DNA of 64,000 nt from Tricholoma matsutake. Lineage: Eukaryota; Basidiomycota; Agaricomycetes; Agaricales; Tricholomataceae. The notes beneath the pieces are model-generated. The model was not told the DNA's origin. It saw only the letters and a list, made by a program, of their open reading frames with translations, and ran no database searches. The stretch is from the NCBI GenBank assembly GCA_026075535.2, contig AP026538.1:9176001-9240000 (forward strand). The letters run 5' to 3'. Every line of letters starts with the position of its first letter. The first letter of the stretch is position 1. Shown one piece after another: positions 1 through 10,235 of the stretch. The translations under genes were made by a program, and so were the position numbers.

Positions 1-914
1 CCTGTTTCTTTAGTTTTCTAGGTTACAATCTACTGGTAACGATGCCACCACCCGCAAACAAGCCAACTGCATGGAACGTGGGCCCAAACAACGCAAATTG
101 CCTTGCTTGGGCCCTACATAAGTTTTTTTTTGTTTGAGACAACCCAACACACCCACCCCACACCTGCGAGCCTCTGCTCGTAGGGTGGATTGTGAGTGTG
201 CTGTCGATGACAACAACGACACCACCACCTACCAGCACCAGAACCCCCAGAATGCGAAGCATGGCTGCCAACCACGACAGATGATGACAACGGGGCCAAT
301 GACACACCACCTGCCTCCAGCCCCATGAGCCACTGCTCATGGGGTGGATTGCAGGTGGAATGGTGATGATGGCCACCACCACAGCAGCACCCCAATCTGC
401 CACCATGAGCAACTGCTCATGGGGCAGAAACAGGGAACCATTGGGATGGGGACGACGGGGAGACGGGGACAGGGACAGGGATGGGGGCAAGGATGGGGAG
501 CAGGACCCATGCACCCACACTACAACGAGACACCACCAGGCCACCCCCTCCCCTGCATTTTGCATGGGGAGGGTTTTCTTTCATTTTTTTTTCATTCATA
601 TTAATGCCCTCCCCCTCGCCCAGATTTTACAATGGCGAGGGGATTTTCTTTATTTATTCATAATTGTTGCCCTCCCCTCGCATTCGACGTGAGGGGATTT
701 AGTTTTATCTGTAAATATCTTTAGGGCTCTCCCTTGCACAAGGTGCATGGGAGGGCTTTTTTTATGTAGTTAATTGTATTGTATCCCTCATGTCTAATGC
801 GAGGGATGTAGTTGATTAAAATTATTTGATCTTAATAGTGACTTTGAGAGAGAGATTACATGCTTGAGTTTGAGTTTGAGTCATAAATAAACTTTATATG
901 GATAACAAATAATT
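1..914. repeat. Composite hairpin-rich repeat, copy 1
   Basis: No gene is supported here. Bases 1-240 match one unit of the 150-bp array at 26687-27180: a TTTTCTAGGTTA..AATCTACT block, a GGGCCCAAAC...GCTTGGGCCC hairpin, then a CTACATAAGTTTTTT donor-like stretch. Further on are three imperfect palindromes of the type GAGC-NN-CTGCTC followed by GGTGGAT (about 165, 325 and 405). The tail (about 810-914) again parallels 27660-27767. The block is therefore one copy of a dispersed composite repeat whose second copy lies at 26537-27767. Short open frames inside it are low-complexity His/Pro/Gly runs and look non-coding. Confidence 0.7.
543..810. repeat. Array of five G/C-armed hairpins
   Basis: Five successive imperfect inverted repeats occur about 60 bp apart, near 543-570, 607-643, 670-700, 725-757 and 783-808. 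Each has a CCCTC-type left arm, a short loop often containing GCATTTTGCAT-like sequence, and a GAGGG-type right arm. T-rich spacers separate them. A shorter version of the array occurs at 27525-27670. The function is unknown; they could be cruciform-forming or transcript-folding units of the repeat. Confidence 0.6.
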
Positions 915-1237
915 CTCCTGTGGCTCAACTGGTTGAGCATAATTGTCTGGTTTGTCATGTGATTCCTCATCATGAGGTCTTGAGTTCAATTCCTGCTTTG
1001 CACAAATCTGTTTTGTGGGCACGTTGTGAAATTTCTGAAGTTGAACTCATAAGATATCAAATTGACTTTCCATTATGGTTGGATGTTTGGTAACATACCA
1101 GGAATCCTGGTAAGTCCCACTGGATTCCTGGTGATTCCTGGTGAGTTCTGGTGAGTCCTACTGGATTCCTGGAGGATTTCTGGTCTTCCCGGTAGGACTA
1201 CCAGGATTCCTCCAGGACTATGTGGGGCAGTGTAAAG
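915..1237 (+). mobile_element. tRNA-headed SINE-like element, copy 1
   Basis: A tRNA-like head opens with CTCCTGTGGCTCAACTGG (A-box-like) and has GAGTTCAATTC (B-box-like) about 60 bp later, the spacing of an internal RNA polymerase III promoter. A body of about 75 bp follows, then a minisatellite of GGATTCCTGGT-type units (about 1094-1215). It ends in a GTGGGG..AGTGTAAAG tail shared with the copies at 25903-26350 and 27768-28110. The head lacks convincing tRNA stems, so it is read as a SINE head rather than a tRNA gene. No clean target-site duplication was found. Confidence 0.6.
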
Positions 1238-2209
1238 TTCAGGGAATTTTGAGGAGTTGCAATATTTTTCGAGGTTTTTTTGAAGAAGTTTCAAGGAATT
1301 TTGAGTGTGCAAATATGTTTGGATGCAAGATTGGGGACTAGACGAGTAGTAGAAGGGAAGCAAAGGCGAATCAAGGGAAACGAGAGCAAAAATAGCATAA
1401 TGCGAGGAATTTCAAGGAATTTCAAGGAAGTTTAGCGTAAAACACCAAACTTCGGACTGAATAAGACTAAACTGAACTCTCAAATCACTGTGATCTGGGA
1501 GGAAGATGATCACTTTCTTGTTTTTCTTTGTATCTAGTACATCTTTTTATATAAAATAAAGAAACTACCTAAAAAGGCTAGAAAACATGAGGCAAAAGAC
1601 AATAGAAGTATATCAGAACAATAAAGTGAGACTAGAAAGGGTGAATATAACACATGATGAAGAAATAATAAGAAAGAATAGCTAAAAGCAGACTGTCCTT
1701 GTTATAAATTGCATAAAACATTGGAAACTGCTTTGAGCAGATTGTATGCATGCACATGTGGTCAAAATGTGTTTGATATACTTGAGATAGTGTCCCATGT
1801 GTCCAGTATGCATCTGAAGATTGTTCAAATAGGAAATAGTGTGTCCAAAGATGTTTTTTGAGGTTTGAGGTTTTTTGAAGATTTTTGAAGATTCTTTGGA
1901 CTTTGTTCGTGGCCCGAAATCAGGGTGATATTGCTCGAGACTGGTTCAGAACTCATCGACAATGTTCCAAGTGTATATTCTGAGCTGTCCAAAGGTCAAG
2001 GGAATTGTATTATGGTGGCCAAAGGTATGCAAAGAATTTCGAAGCATTTTCGTGACTTTGTAGAGTTTTGTAGAGGTTTGCAGAACTTTGGAGGGGTTCG
2101 TATGGGTTCATAGAGCTTTGTAGAGGTCTGTAGAACTTTATAGAGCTTCGACAATGATCGTAGATGTGTTTTCTGAGCTTGAACGACAAGGTGGACCTAT
2201 CACCATAAA
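1238..2209 (+). repeat. Dispersed repeat A (family A/B/C)
   Basis: This about 970-bp segment is strongly similar over its length to 37390-38596 (repeat B), and part of it matches 23560-23790 in reverse orientation. It starts with multiple GGAATTTCGAGG-type motifs and has an A/T-rich middle. The right edge, ..GGTGGACCTATCACCAT, is the same in copies A and B. Relative to B, copy A lacks about 150 bp (B interval roughly 38130-38310). No transposase, LTR or terminal inverted repeat was recognised, so the class is unknown. Confidence 0.65.
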
Positions 2210-2215
2210 CTAGTA

Positions 2216-2695
2216 CTGGCAGAACTGAAGTATGTGCTGAGTGCGTGCAGATGACTGATGTCATTTGACTATGTCAAAACATTCAACATCATCGGTGCCA
2301 TCAATAAGCGGGTTGAAACACTAACACACCTTGCAAAATTGATGCATCATGAAGACTCCCTAAACGCTGAATTCTGAGAACTATTTGAACTGATCCCACA
2401 TGTTGATGAGCTACCCACAGATGTCCAGGCTCATATCAAACTGAAAAATGCAGAACAAACTATCAAAACATGAACATACCAATGTCCATGGAAATTTTGT
2501 GAAGTGTGGGGCATTTTGCTTCAAAAGCATCTAGATGCAGGATGAATACGACCATTGGCCTCATCCTGGGCATCACCAGCCTTCATCATCCCTAAGGCTG
2601 ATCCAATGGTGCTACCATGCTGGGTAAATGACTACAGGCAGTTGAATGCAAACACCATGATCGACTCACACATCCCCTGCCTTTGGTGGACAACA
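2216..2695 (+). pseudogene. Ty3/gypsy element C, 5' pol fragment (RT N-terminus)
   Basis: The conceptual translation reads as the linker and start of a gypsy reverse transcriptase: a stretch ending KHLDAG.IRP, then SWASPAFIIPKADP and WVNDYRQLNANT, which is the RT N-terminal core. At least three in-frame TGA codons stand where Arg is expected (for example before IRP). The segment stops at 2695, where element N1 is inserted, and resumes without loss at 11055 using one copy of the 5-bp target CAACA. The 5' LTR and gag are missing; the left edge abuts repeat A. Confidence 0.75.
2691..2695. other. Target-site duplication CAACA (left) of N1
   Basis: CAACA immediately precedes the TGTTAC start of the N1 5' LTR. 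The same 5 bp follows the N1 3' LTR at 11050-11054. Removing N1 plus one copy restores the reading frame of the RT of element C across the site. Confidence 0.9.
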
Positions 2696-3405
2696 TGTTA
2701 CAATTTTCCTTGTAACTCATGGAACCCGATGCACCCGACGATCCCCTCCAGACAGGAGGCACCCCTTGATTCATGCCTAGGGCATGTCCTTGACATCAGA
2801 CACACACACGACGCATGCCGACTGCATGCAGTCGATCCCCTTCCTGTGGAAGGCACCCTTGACGCATGGTGACTCCATACACCCGAACCCACTCCCACAC
2901 ATGCTGTGATATGACAGCCCCCTGACATGAGGTCCATGATGTTGGACTCTCACGATCGACATGCTGCACCGCAGCACTCTGTGACATCGGACGCCTCATG
3001 CAAGGCATGAGGTCTATTGTTTCTATTCTTACTTGATATGCATCTATCTTTCCAATTGGACGATAAGGACCTCCCTCATAGTATAAGTACTGCAACTCGT
3101 AGTAGGGATGTCCTTAGTTTAGATCTAGGCAATCTACAGCCTTAACTTGTGAACTCGCAAACTTACTCGAAACCACTAAGGAAGCCCCTTAGTGCATGAA
3201 CCTGAACGACTCTACGCAGAAGGCCTGCTAGAGTGCACTATCTCTCTTATGTCGGATGCTCCAAGTAAGACTAGTGCCAAACAACTCATCGAGGAAGCAC
3301 CTCGTTGAATGACATCGACTAGATTGAGTGGTTGAGGCTTCGCCCTTAACATACCTTGTTGAACGACATTGACTAGATCGAGTGGTTGAGGCTTCACCCT
3401 TAACA
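2696..3405 (+). repeat. 5' LTR of N1
   Basis: 710 bp, beginning TGTTAC and ending TTAACA. It holds several perfect palindromes, for example CGACTGCATGCAGTCG and CCTCATGCAAGGCATGAGG, and a direct duplication of about 56 bp at its 3' end (about 3301-3405). The second copy is at 10236-11049. Confidence 0.92.
3082..3126 (+). promoter_or_regulatory. Predicted LTR promoter and start of R (N1)
   Basis: TATAAG lies at 3082-3087. The segment AGTTTAGATCT (3116-3126), 34 bp downstream, is exactly complementary to the primer site after the LTR. In Tf1-type self-primed elements the first bases of the transcript pair with that site, so a transcript start at or near 3116 is inferred. Confidence 0.6.
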
Positions 3406-3407
3406 TA

Positions 3408-3418
3408 AGATCTAAACT
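3408..3418 (+). other. Self-priming primer-binding site of N1
   Basis: AGATCTAAACT begins two bases after the end of the 5' LTR and is the exact reverse complement of LTR bases 3116-3126. No match to a tRNA 3' end is evident. Position and 11-nt length match the arrangement known from the fission yeast element Tf1, where the 5' end of the RNA primes its own reverse transcription. Confidence 0.65.
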
Positions 3419-3451
3419 ATCTGCTAGCCCACCTACCTAGGTGTAGGCAAT

Positions 3452-4600
3452 ATGTCTCGATACACACCACAGCGACCCGGGTTTAGACAAACCCCAGACC
3501 AACCACCAAGAGAAGCAGAACCACAGCCAGGTTCTTCTTGGTACCGATACAACGGAAGACTAGTCTGTTACTCGACCCCAGCGTTGGTTCTATGGATCAA
3601 CTGACAGACAATGAGGAGATTTCCTCACTGATGAAGACTTTGAACAACTGCACACACCCCCACCCAAAACATCCACCCGCTTCTTAACAGACGAAACCGA
3701 CGATCTCTATAACGAGATGTCCGAACCTGCAACCACACCGATGACGTCCGTGAAGGACATTCGAATCCGATCACCAACAGACTTCTCAGGAGAGCAGACC
3801 AAGACTGCCAAGTTCCTGCAGGAGATAGACCTGTACCTGCGAATCAATGACCAGGTCTATGACACAAATGACAAGAAGATTATCTTCACGCTGTCCTTCA
3901 TGAATGGAGGGACAGCAGCTGCCTGGGCGCAGGCATTTGTCAACCAGCACCAGTCCGAGAGGACTAGGTGAATATGCAGACTTCTGACAGAAGGTCCTAG
4001 AGGCCTTCTCACCGATCGATGACGCCGGAATGGCAAAGACAGAGATTAAAAATCTCAAACAAGGTTCAGGGAACCTCGAAGAATATGTGGCGAACTTTCG
4101 CATCCTGAAAGACAGGACGGGAATCACAGAAGATGCAGCCATGATTGAGTACTTCATGGACGGACTGCATCCCAAATTACTGAAGAGGGTACACACAATG
4201 GAGACAGTGCCCAACACACTCGAAGGCTGGATAAAGGCAGCTTCAAAATATGAAGGCCAATGGAAATGGGCCATGGCAATCCTGGGAAAGACCAGGCAGA
4301 ACCAGAAGACAAACGAAACGACAAAGAAAGGACAGCCCTCTCTTGATATCAACCAACTGACAAACCAAGAACACATGGAACACCTCCGGAAGGGATTGTG
4401 TTTCATCTGCCACCAACCAGGACACTGATCGTCCGACCACAGGGATGGAAAGAACCCCACTCAGACGGGGTCAGTGCCCCCTCCCTACTGAAACCACTTC
4501 ACCCAGACAAGGACTGGGGTGGACACCTACCAGAAGATCCACACGATGCTGGATGAACTAGACAAAGAAGAAAAGGAACGAGCCCTTAACCTATTGGAGG
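3452..4600 (+). pseudogene. N1 gag (capsid/nucleocapsid), broken
   Basis: The probable start is ATG at 3452 (MSRYTPQRPGF..). The capsid region includes FLQEIDLYLRIND and a gag-like stretch through 4030-4300 (LEEYVANFRIL, EGWIKAASKYE). A zinc-knuckle-like motif LCFICHQPGH occurs near 4400, ending in His where Cys is usual. A frame change lies near 3600 and another near 3960, and TGA codons at 3985-3987 and 4426-4428 stand where Arg is expected. Function by family: packages element RNA into virus-like particles. It continues in the pol direction with little spacing, so a single Gag-Pol frame is possible. Confidence 0.75.
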
Positions 4601-4610
4601 AATCGGGTTT

Positions 4611-7600
4611 TTAGAACAGCGGCCTGATATGACGCCAGTCACCACTGTAGTCTCCCTAGGGTCTGTACTCTTAGCTACCATGAATAGACAATCTATGTGC
4701 CTATCTATTCGGGTAGCTGAGTCAGACAATGGGAAAGACGTTGCAATGAACGTGCTCCTCGACTCGGGAGCAGGAGGAGTCTTTATTGACTTGAACTTTG
4801 TCAAATGAGAAGGGATCAGAACATATCCCTTAGGCTGCACCATCCAGGCCACGAATGTAGACAGGACCCTGAACAAGCAGGGAACAATCACCAGATGCGT
4901 GAAGGGAAGACTCCACATCAACAGAAGGAGCTACCCGATAGAATACCTAGTCACCGGACTAGGCAAAGAATCAGTAATCCTGGGCCTGCCATGGCTGCGG
5001 GAGATAAACCCAATCATTGATTGGAAGAAGGGAACCTTTGAGTTCCGAGACGAAGAACAACAAGCTCAAATCCAACGGATCTTGGAGAAGACGAGAAGAG
5101 CCAAACGATCCCTCCTGAATACCCTAAAGCTCCCCAGGGTCAACACTGAAAGGGAGGCACCCAACGACAAACTGGCATGAATTCAATGCATCGTGGCCAA
5201 AACAAGACAGAGGCTCTCTGAAGAGAAAGAGAAGAGCCTTGCCTGAGCCAGATCGGCCATGGCAAAAACAAGAAAAAGACTCTCTGAAGAGAAGGAGAGA
5301 AACCTTGCCTGAGTATGACTAGCCATGGCAAAGACGAGAGAAAGGCTCACCGAAGAAAAAGAAAGGAGCCTTGCCTGAGCCCAATTGGCCGTGGCAAAAA
5401 CTAGAGAAAGGCTTTCAGAAAAGAAAGCAAAAGAACTAAATTCCATCCAGATAGCTGTCGCAAAGACCAGGAGCAGCAACACCCCTAAACAAACCAGAGG
5501 CCTTGAAGCAGCATGATGTGCTGTCGCCAAGACCCGAGAAAACCAGAAGAAGAAACAACTGGAAAAGGGCAAAAACAAGGAATGCAACAGGGCACAATGA
5601 ATTGTGCAAAAGATGAAGGAATTGCTAACCTCCACAGGGGAGGGAAGCACCAGCAAAAGGAACATGAAGATGACACTACGAAACAGGATAAACTACCCTT
5701 GACAACAGACCACCCCAACCCACAACTATAGGACTCCAGATCGCGGTACCATCAATGCTGAAGTACCTATGCCCAGGGAGACCCCCCCTCAGGTAAAGGT
5801 CGAAGAGGTACCCGATGAAGAACTACTGGCAGATACCGGCATGGAAATATGAGCAATGGAACCAACCCCTGAACAAGATGTAATTGAGGATGACTCAATA
5901 CTAATTGCATACACACGAGGCGAACCAGTCATCGGCCTATTTGGACCTACCCCTGACAGAGGAACATCGAGAACCAACACACAGATACATCCGAAAAATG
6001 AACACAATCAGCAGGCTCACGAAAGGCAAGGGCTCCCCATGGTACCTACTCAACTCGGACATATGGATCAGAGCAAAGACATCCATATCCCAATGACTAG
6101 TGCACGAGCAGGAGGAGGGAAAGGAGACTAGCCAACAGACCCTGGACAATTTACTGCCACCGGAATACCAGAAGTACAGACAGGTATTTGAGAAAGCCGC
6201 ATCCGAACGATTCCTGGAATCAAGACCGTGGGATCACGCGATCGACCTGAAGGAAGGCTTTGTACCGAAAGATTGCAAAGTCTACCCATTGACGCCGAAA
6301 GAACAAGAGAAACTCAATGAGTTTCTAGATGAAAACCTGGAGAAAGGATATATCTGACTGTCGAAATCACCCATGGCATCCCCATTCTTCTTCGTGTCGA
6401 AGAAGGACTCTGATGCTCTACGACCTTGCCAAGACTATCGCTATCTAACAAAGGAACAATCCGGAACAACTACCCCCTGCCACTGATTGGAGACCTCTTG
6501 GACAAGCTGAAGGGAGCAAGATTTTTCACGAAACTTGATATTCAATGGGGATATCATAACATACGGATAAAGAAAGGAGATGAGTGGAAGGCAGCATTCA
6601 AGACTAACTGAGGGCTATTCAAGCCAATGGTGATGTTCTTTGGGCTGTGCAACTCACTGGCAACATTCCAGGCCATGATGAACGATCTCTTCCAAGATAT
6701 GCTAGATGAAGGATGGCTCATCATCTATATGGACGACATCCTGATCTTCTTGAAGACGGAAGAAGAACACCAGATAAGGACTGAAAGGGTCCTCGAACAA
6801 CTATGACAATGTGATCTCTACCTGAAAATAGAGAAATGCAAATTCAACATACAGGAAGTCGACTTCTTGGGCATGATCATCAGGCCCGATGAACTCGCAA
6901 TGGATAACACAAAGCTGGCTGGGATCAAGGACTGGCCCACACCAAGGACAGTGAAGGATGTAAGATCCTTCCTAGGATTTGGGAACTTCTATCGAAGATT
7001 CATTGGACACTTCGTGGATCTGGCCAGACCGCTGAATGATTTGATGAAGAAGAACCAGAAATTTGAATGGATGAATGACTGCCAACAATTGTTCGATGCA
7101 CTAAAAAGGAAATTCAACGAACCCCCAGTACTGCTGATGCCAGACGCAACAAAACCATTTGTGGTGGAATCTGATGCCTCGAAATTTGTGACAGGCGCAG
7201 TACTCAGACAACAGGACACCAACAGAGACTGGCACCCATGTGGCTATATCTCGCATTCTTTCAACGAAGCCAAAAGAAATTATGAGATATATGACAGGGA
7301 ACTACTGGGAGTGATCCGAGCGCTAGAAACATGGAGACACTACCTACAGGGGACGCCATTCCCTGTGATGGTATTGTCCGATCACAAGAACCTGACGTAC
7401 TTCCGTCAGCCACAGAAACTAAACCGACGACAGGCTAGATGGGCCATCTACCTGTCACAATTCGACCTGAAGCTACAACACATACCTGGATCACAGATGG
7501 TACAATCTGACACCCTATCAAGGAGAGCAGATCACATAGCTGAAGAAGACACCGATAATGAGGACAAGACCATCCTCGCTGATGAACTGTTTGTCAAAAT

Positions 7601-9053
7601 GATTGACACTGAGCTCCAGGGAGCCCTGGTCTCAGCGATAATGAAGGACGACCTCGTAAATGACGCTTTATGAGCCCTGAAAAACAACAGAACTCCCCCA
7701 ATCAAGTCTGCATTGGAGGACTGGAAATTTGAAGATGGCCTGCTCTTTTTCAAAGACAGATGCTACGTGCCACAGGACAAAACCCTCTGCCAAGCGATCA
7801 TACAAAAATACCATGATAGCATCATGACAGGACACCCTGGACAATGGCAGATGATCGAACTGATCTGATGAGACTACTGGTGGCCAGGAATGGCCAACTT
7901 CATCAAGAAGTACATTGAAGGCTGCGCAAAGTGCCAGCAAATGAAAGTGAATACACACCCGATGACCCCACCACCGACACCGATATCATCCAATGCCAGC
8001 AGACCATTCGAGCTGGTAACAACAGATTTTATCACGGACTTGCCTGTGATAAATGGATTTGACTCAATCATGGTCGTGGTAGACCATGGTCTTATGAAGG
8101 GGGTAATTTTTATCCCTTGCATGAAGACGATTGACGCACTTGGCGCTGCAGACCTTTACCTGCACCATGTGTACACCAGATTTGGACTCCCTGGAAGAAT
8201 CATCTCAGACAGAGACCCTCGATTCACATCCAAACTCTTCTGAAAACTCGGACGACTGCTCGGGATTAAGCTATCCATGAGCACCGCCTATCACCCCCAG
8301 ACCGACGGAGAAATGGAGCGAGTAAACCAAGAGCTAGAGGTTTACCTCTGCATGTTCTGTTCAAACAAACCCAAAGATTGGGAGCATTATCTCCCAACGG
8401 CAGAATTCATGCATAACCAGAAGATGCACTCTGCAGTAAAACATTTGCCATTTTACTTGATGATGGGATATCAACCACGTGCTATCCCCACCCCTTACGA
8501 AAAGACGAACGTGCCGGCCGCTGAACAGAGAATCCAAGAACTTCTCTCTGCGAGAAGGGAAGCTCTTGCCGCACATGAACTAGCCAGACAGGCTATGGCT
8601 GCCTGAACGAAAGGGCGATATGAACCATTCAAGGTTGGAGAACAAGTATGGCTTGACTCCAAGAACCTGAAGATTGGCTACCCAACAAGAAAACTGGCGC
8701 CAAAACAAGAAGGGCCCTTCATGATCAAAGATGCCTTGTCAAGAATGACATACCGATTGAAACTGCCGCCGAGATGGAAGATCCACCCGGTATTCCATGC
8801 GGCTTTACTCACGCGATACCATGAGAACAACACTCATGGGCAAAATTTCCTGACTCCACCACCCAACCTCGTGGGAGGAGAAAATGAATACGAGGTGGAA
8901 GCGATCATCGCACACAAGAAGCACGGCAAGACACACTGTTACCTTGTGAAATGGGTTGACTACCTGACATCCGAAAACACATGGGAACCCAAATCAAACC
9001 TGAAGAATGCCCCCGAGATCCTGACAGCATATAAGAAGAGGTACCACCTCTGA
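4611..9053 (+). pseudogene. N1 pol: protease, RT, RNase H, integrase, chromodomain (broken)
   Basis: The protease core VLLDSGAGGVFID is at about 4750-4790. The RT spans about 6130-6900 with an intact YMDD at 6726-6737 and FLGFGNFYRRFI after it. RNase H is at about 7120-7520 (VVESDASKF.., YEIYDREL). The integrase has its HHCC zinc region near 7810-7945 (C.KC), catalytic Asp in TTDFITDLP (about 8030) and SDRDPRF (about 8210), and Glu after YHPQTDGEMER (about 8315). A chromodomain closes the protein at about 8881-9045 (EYEVEAIIAHKK, LVKWVDY, TWEP). Some twenty in-frame TGA codons, for example 6355-6357, 6609-6611, 7671-7673 and 8241-8243, replace Arg; frame changes also occur near 5900-6100. Confidence 0.88.
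5180..5560 (+). repeat. 22-residue charged coiled-coil-like repeats between PR and RT of N1
   Basis: Four clear and about two decayed copies of a 66-bp unit encode AMAKTRERLSEEKERSLA.A-like sequence, rich in Lys, Arg and Glu and likely helical. The units sit between the protease and RT. An in-frame TGA follows LA at the same place in several units (for example near 5246, 5312 and 5378). This linker is not a usual part of gypsy pol. Confidence 0.7.
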
Positions 9054-9086
9054 TGGAAACCCAAGAACCCCCTCCTTCTTCCCACA

Positions 9087-9827
9087 ATGACACTCCCCAA
9101 TATGCCTGCCGAACGACGATTCACCCAAGACTACCTATGAAACTGATTGAACGCTGACACCCTTCGCGTTCACCTTGCCCACGATCCACCAAGATACCAT
9201 CTGGCCAGGATGTGCTTCTACTATGCTAGCACTATTGAGCAGATGGAACGAAATCTAGAAGAAGCAATGAACAATGCAGCTGCCCTGGGGATCGAACAGA
9301 CGATCCAGGAGATGATTGCACCACGGTCAGACAGACCGAGAATGACTGAGGAGAGACCTCACACCCCCTTAGATCGGCACAGACGACCACTGACCTTGCC
9401 CTCGCCATTCAGCGAGCAGAGCGACAGAGATGAATGATGAGCTCCCTCTGGAGACTCCTCCCATTCTATGAAGAACCCGAAGATTGTGCCTAGGGCACCT
9501 GAAGTAATTGATCTAACCACCCCCGAACCCGAACCAAAAACCACCCAACTGCCTTGGTCCCCCCCACACATGAGACATGCCAGATGTTTCATCTGCCAAG
9601 AGATAGGCCATTTCGGCCTGATTTGCCCATGATATATTTGCAAGTATTGCAAACAGCAAGGCCCTGGACACTATAGGATGAACTGTCTGGAGAAACCTCA
9701 GAAAGATTGAGAGACCGATGAAAGAGAAGCCGAACAGAGACAGCGGCTCTTCTTTAATTCTGGATACGATGATTTTGATGACGATGCGATGGGAAACATG
9801 ACAGGGGAGCCATATGGAAGGATTTAA
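9087..9827 (+). pseudogene. N1 third open frame with two zinc knuckles
   Basis: Downstream of the integrase chromodomain, in the same frame, an ATG near 9087 opens a region of about 247 codons ending TAA at about 9825. It carries an acidic/Pro-rich stretch, then tandem knuckles: CFICQEIGHFGLIC (CX2CX4HX4C) and CKYCKQQGPGHYRMNC (CX2CX6HX4C), then an acidic tail (GYDDFDDDAMG). About seven TGA codons interrupt it, two of them adjacent near 9435. CCHC knuckles bind single-stranded nucleic acid; a second nucleocapsid-like protein is inferred. It could instead be a C-terminal extension of Pol if the TGA at 9051-9053 was CGA. Confidence 0.6.
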
Positions 9828-9866
9828 AAGGCAGAGCTCAAGATGATGGCATGACAAGACATACCC

Positions 9867-10085
9867 ATGCTCACAGGGATTACCATCCTCGCCATCGTCG
9901 TTGGCATGACCCTGGCTGCAGCGGCAGCCCTAACCTTCGCATTCTGCCTCTACACCATCTTCCAAACAGAACCCGAACCCCCGATTACAGACATTGAATT
10001 CGCCATCCTGCAACGACCCCCTTTCAATGATACCAATGACTCCTTGACACCGCTACCTAGGGCAGTGCAAACCCAAAGAACCTGA
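9867..10085 (+). CDS. N1 small single-pass membrane protein (hypothetical)
   Basis: An uninterrupted 72-codon frame starts MLTGITILAIVVG and holds a hydrophobic, Ala-rich segment of about 30 residues near the N-terminus, ending in FCLYTIF. A Pro/Asp-rich hydrophilic tail follows. The sequence shows one probable transmembrane segment or signal anchor. It lies between the zinc-knuckle frame and the 3' LTR, where some gypsy elements carry an env-like frame, but no envelope domain is visible and the frame is short. It may be chance. Confidence 0.35.
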   Translation: MLTGITILAIVVGMTLAAAAALTFAFCLYTIFQTEPEPPITDIEFAILQRPPFNDTNDSLTPLPRAVQTQRT

Positions 10086-10221
10086 TCATGGTCCAAGTTC
10101 AGACATGAATTATTCCTCCATCGTACCCCTTGACCCCAACCCACCCACATAACCAGACCATGCCCGATCAGACCACGAAGGAGAGACGAAGATTTAGGTC
10201 AAAGTGTGGAACTTTCGACCA

Positions 10222-10235
10222 TAGCGAGGGGGTAA
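10222..10235 (+). other. Polypurine tract of N1
   Basis: AGCGAGGGGGTAA lies directly before the 3' LTR, the expected site for plus-strand DNA priming. Confidence 0.75.

Noticed and set aside
3786..4460. 224-codon reverse-strand frame opposite N1 gag
   Set aside because: It is a shadow of the gag coding strand and has no independent motif.
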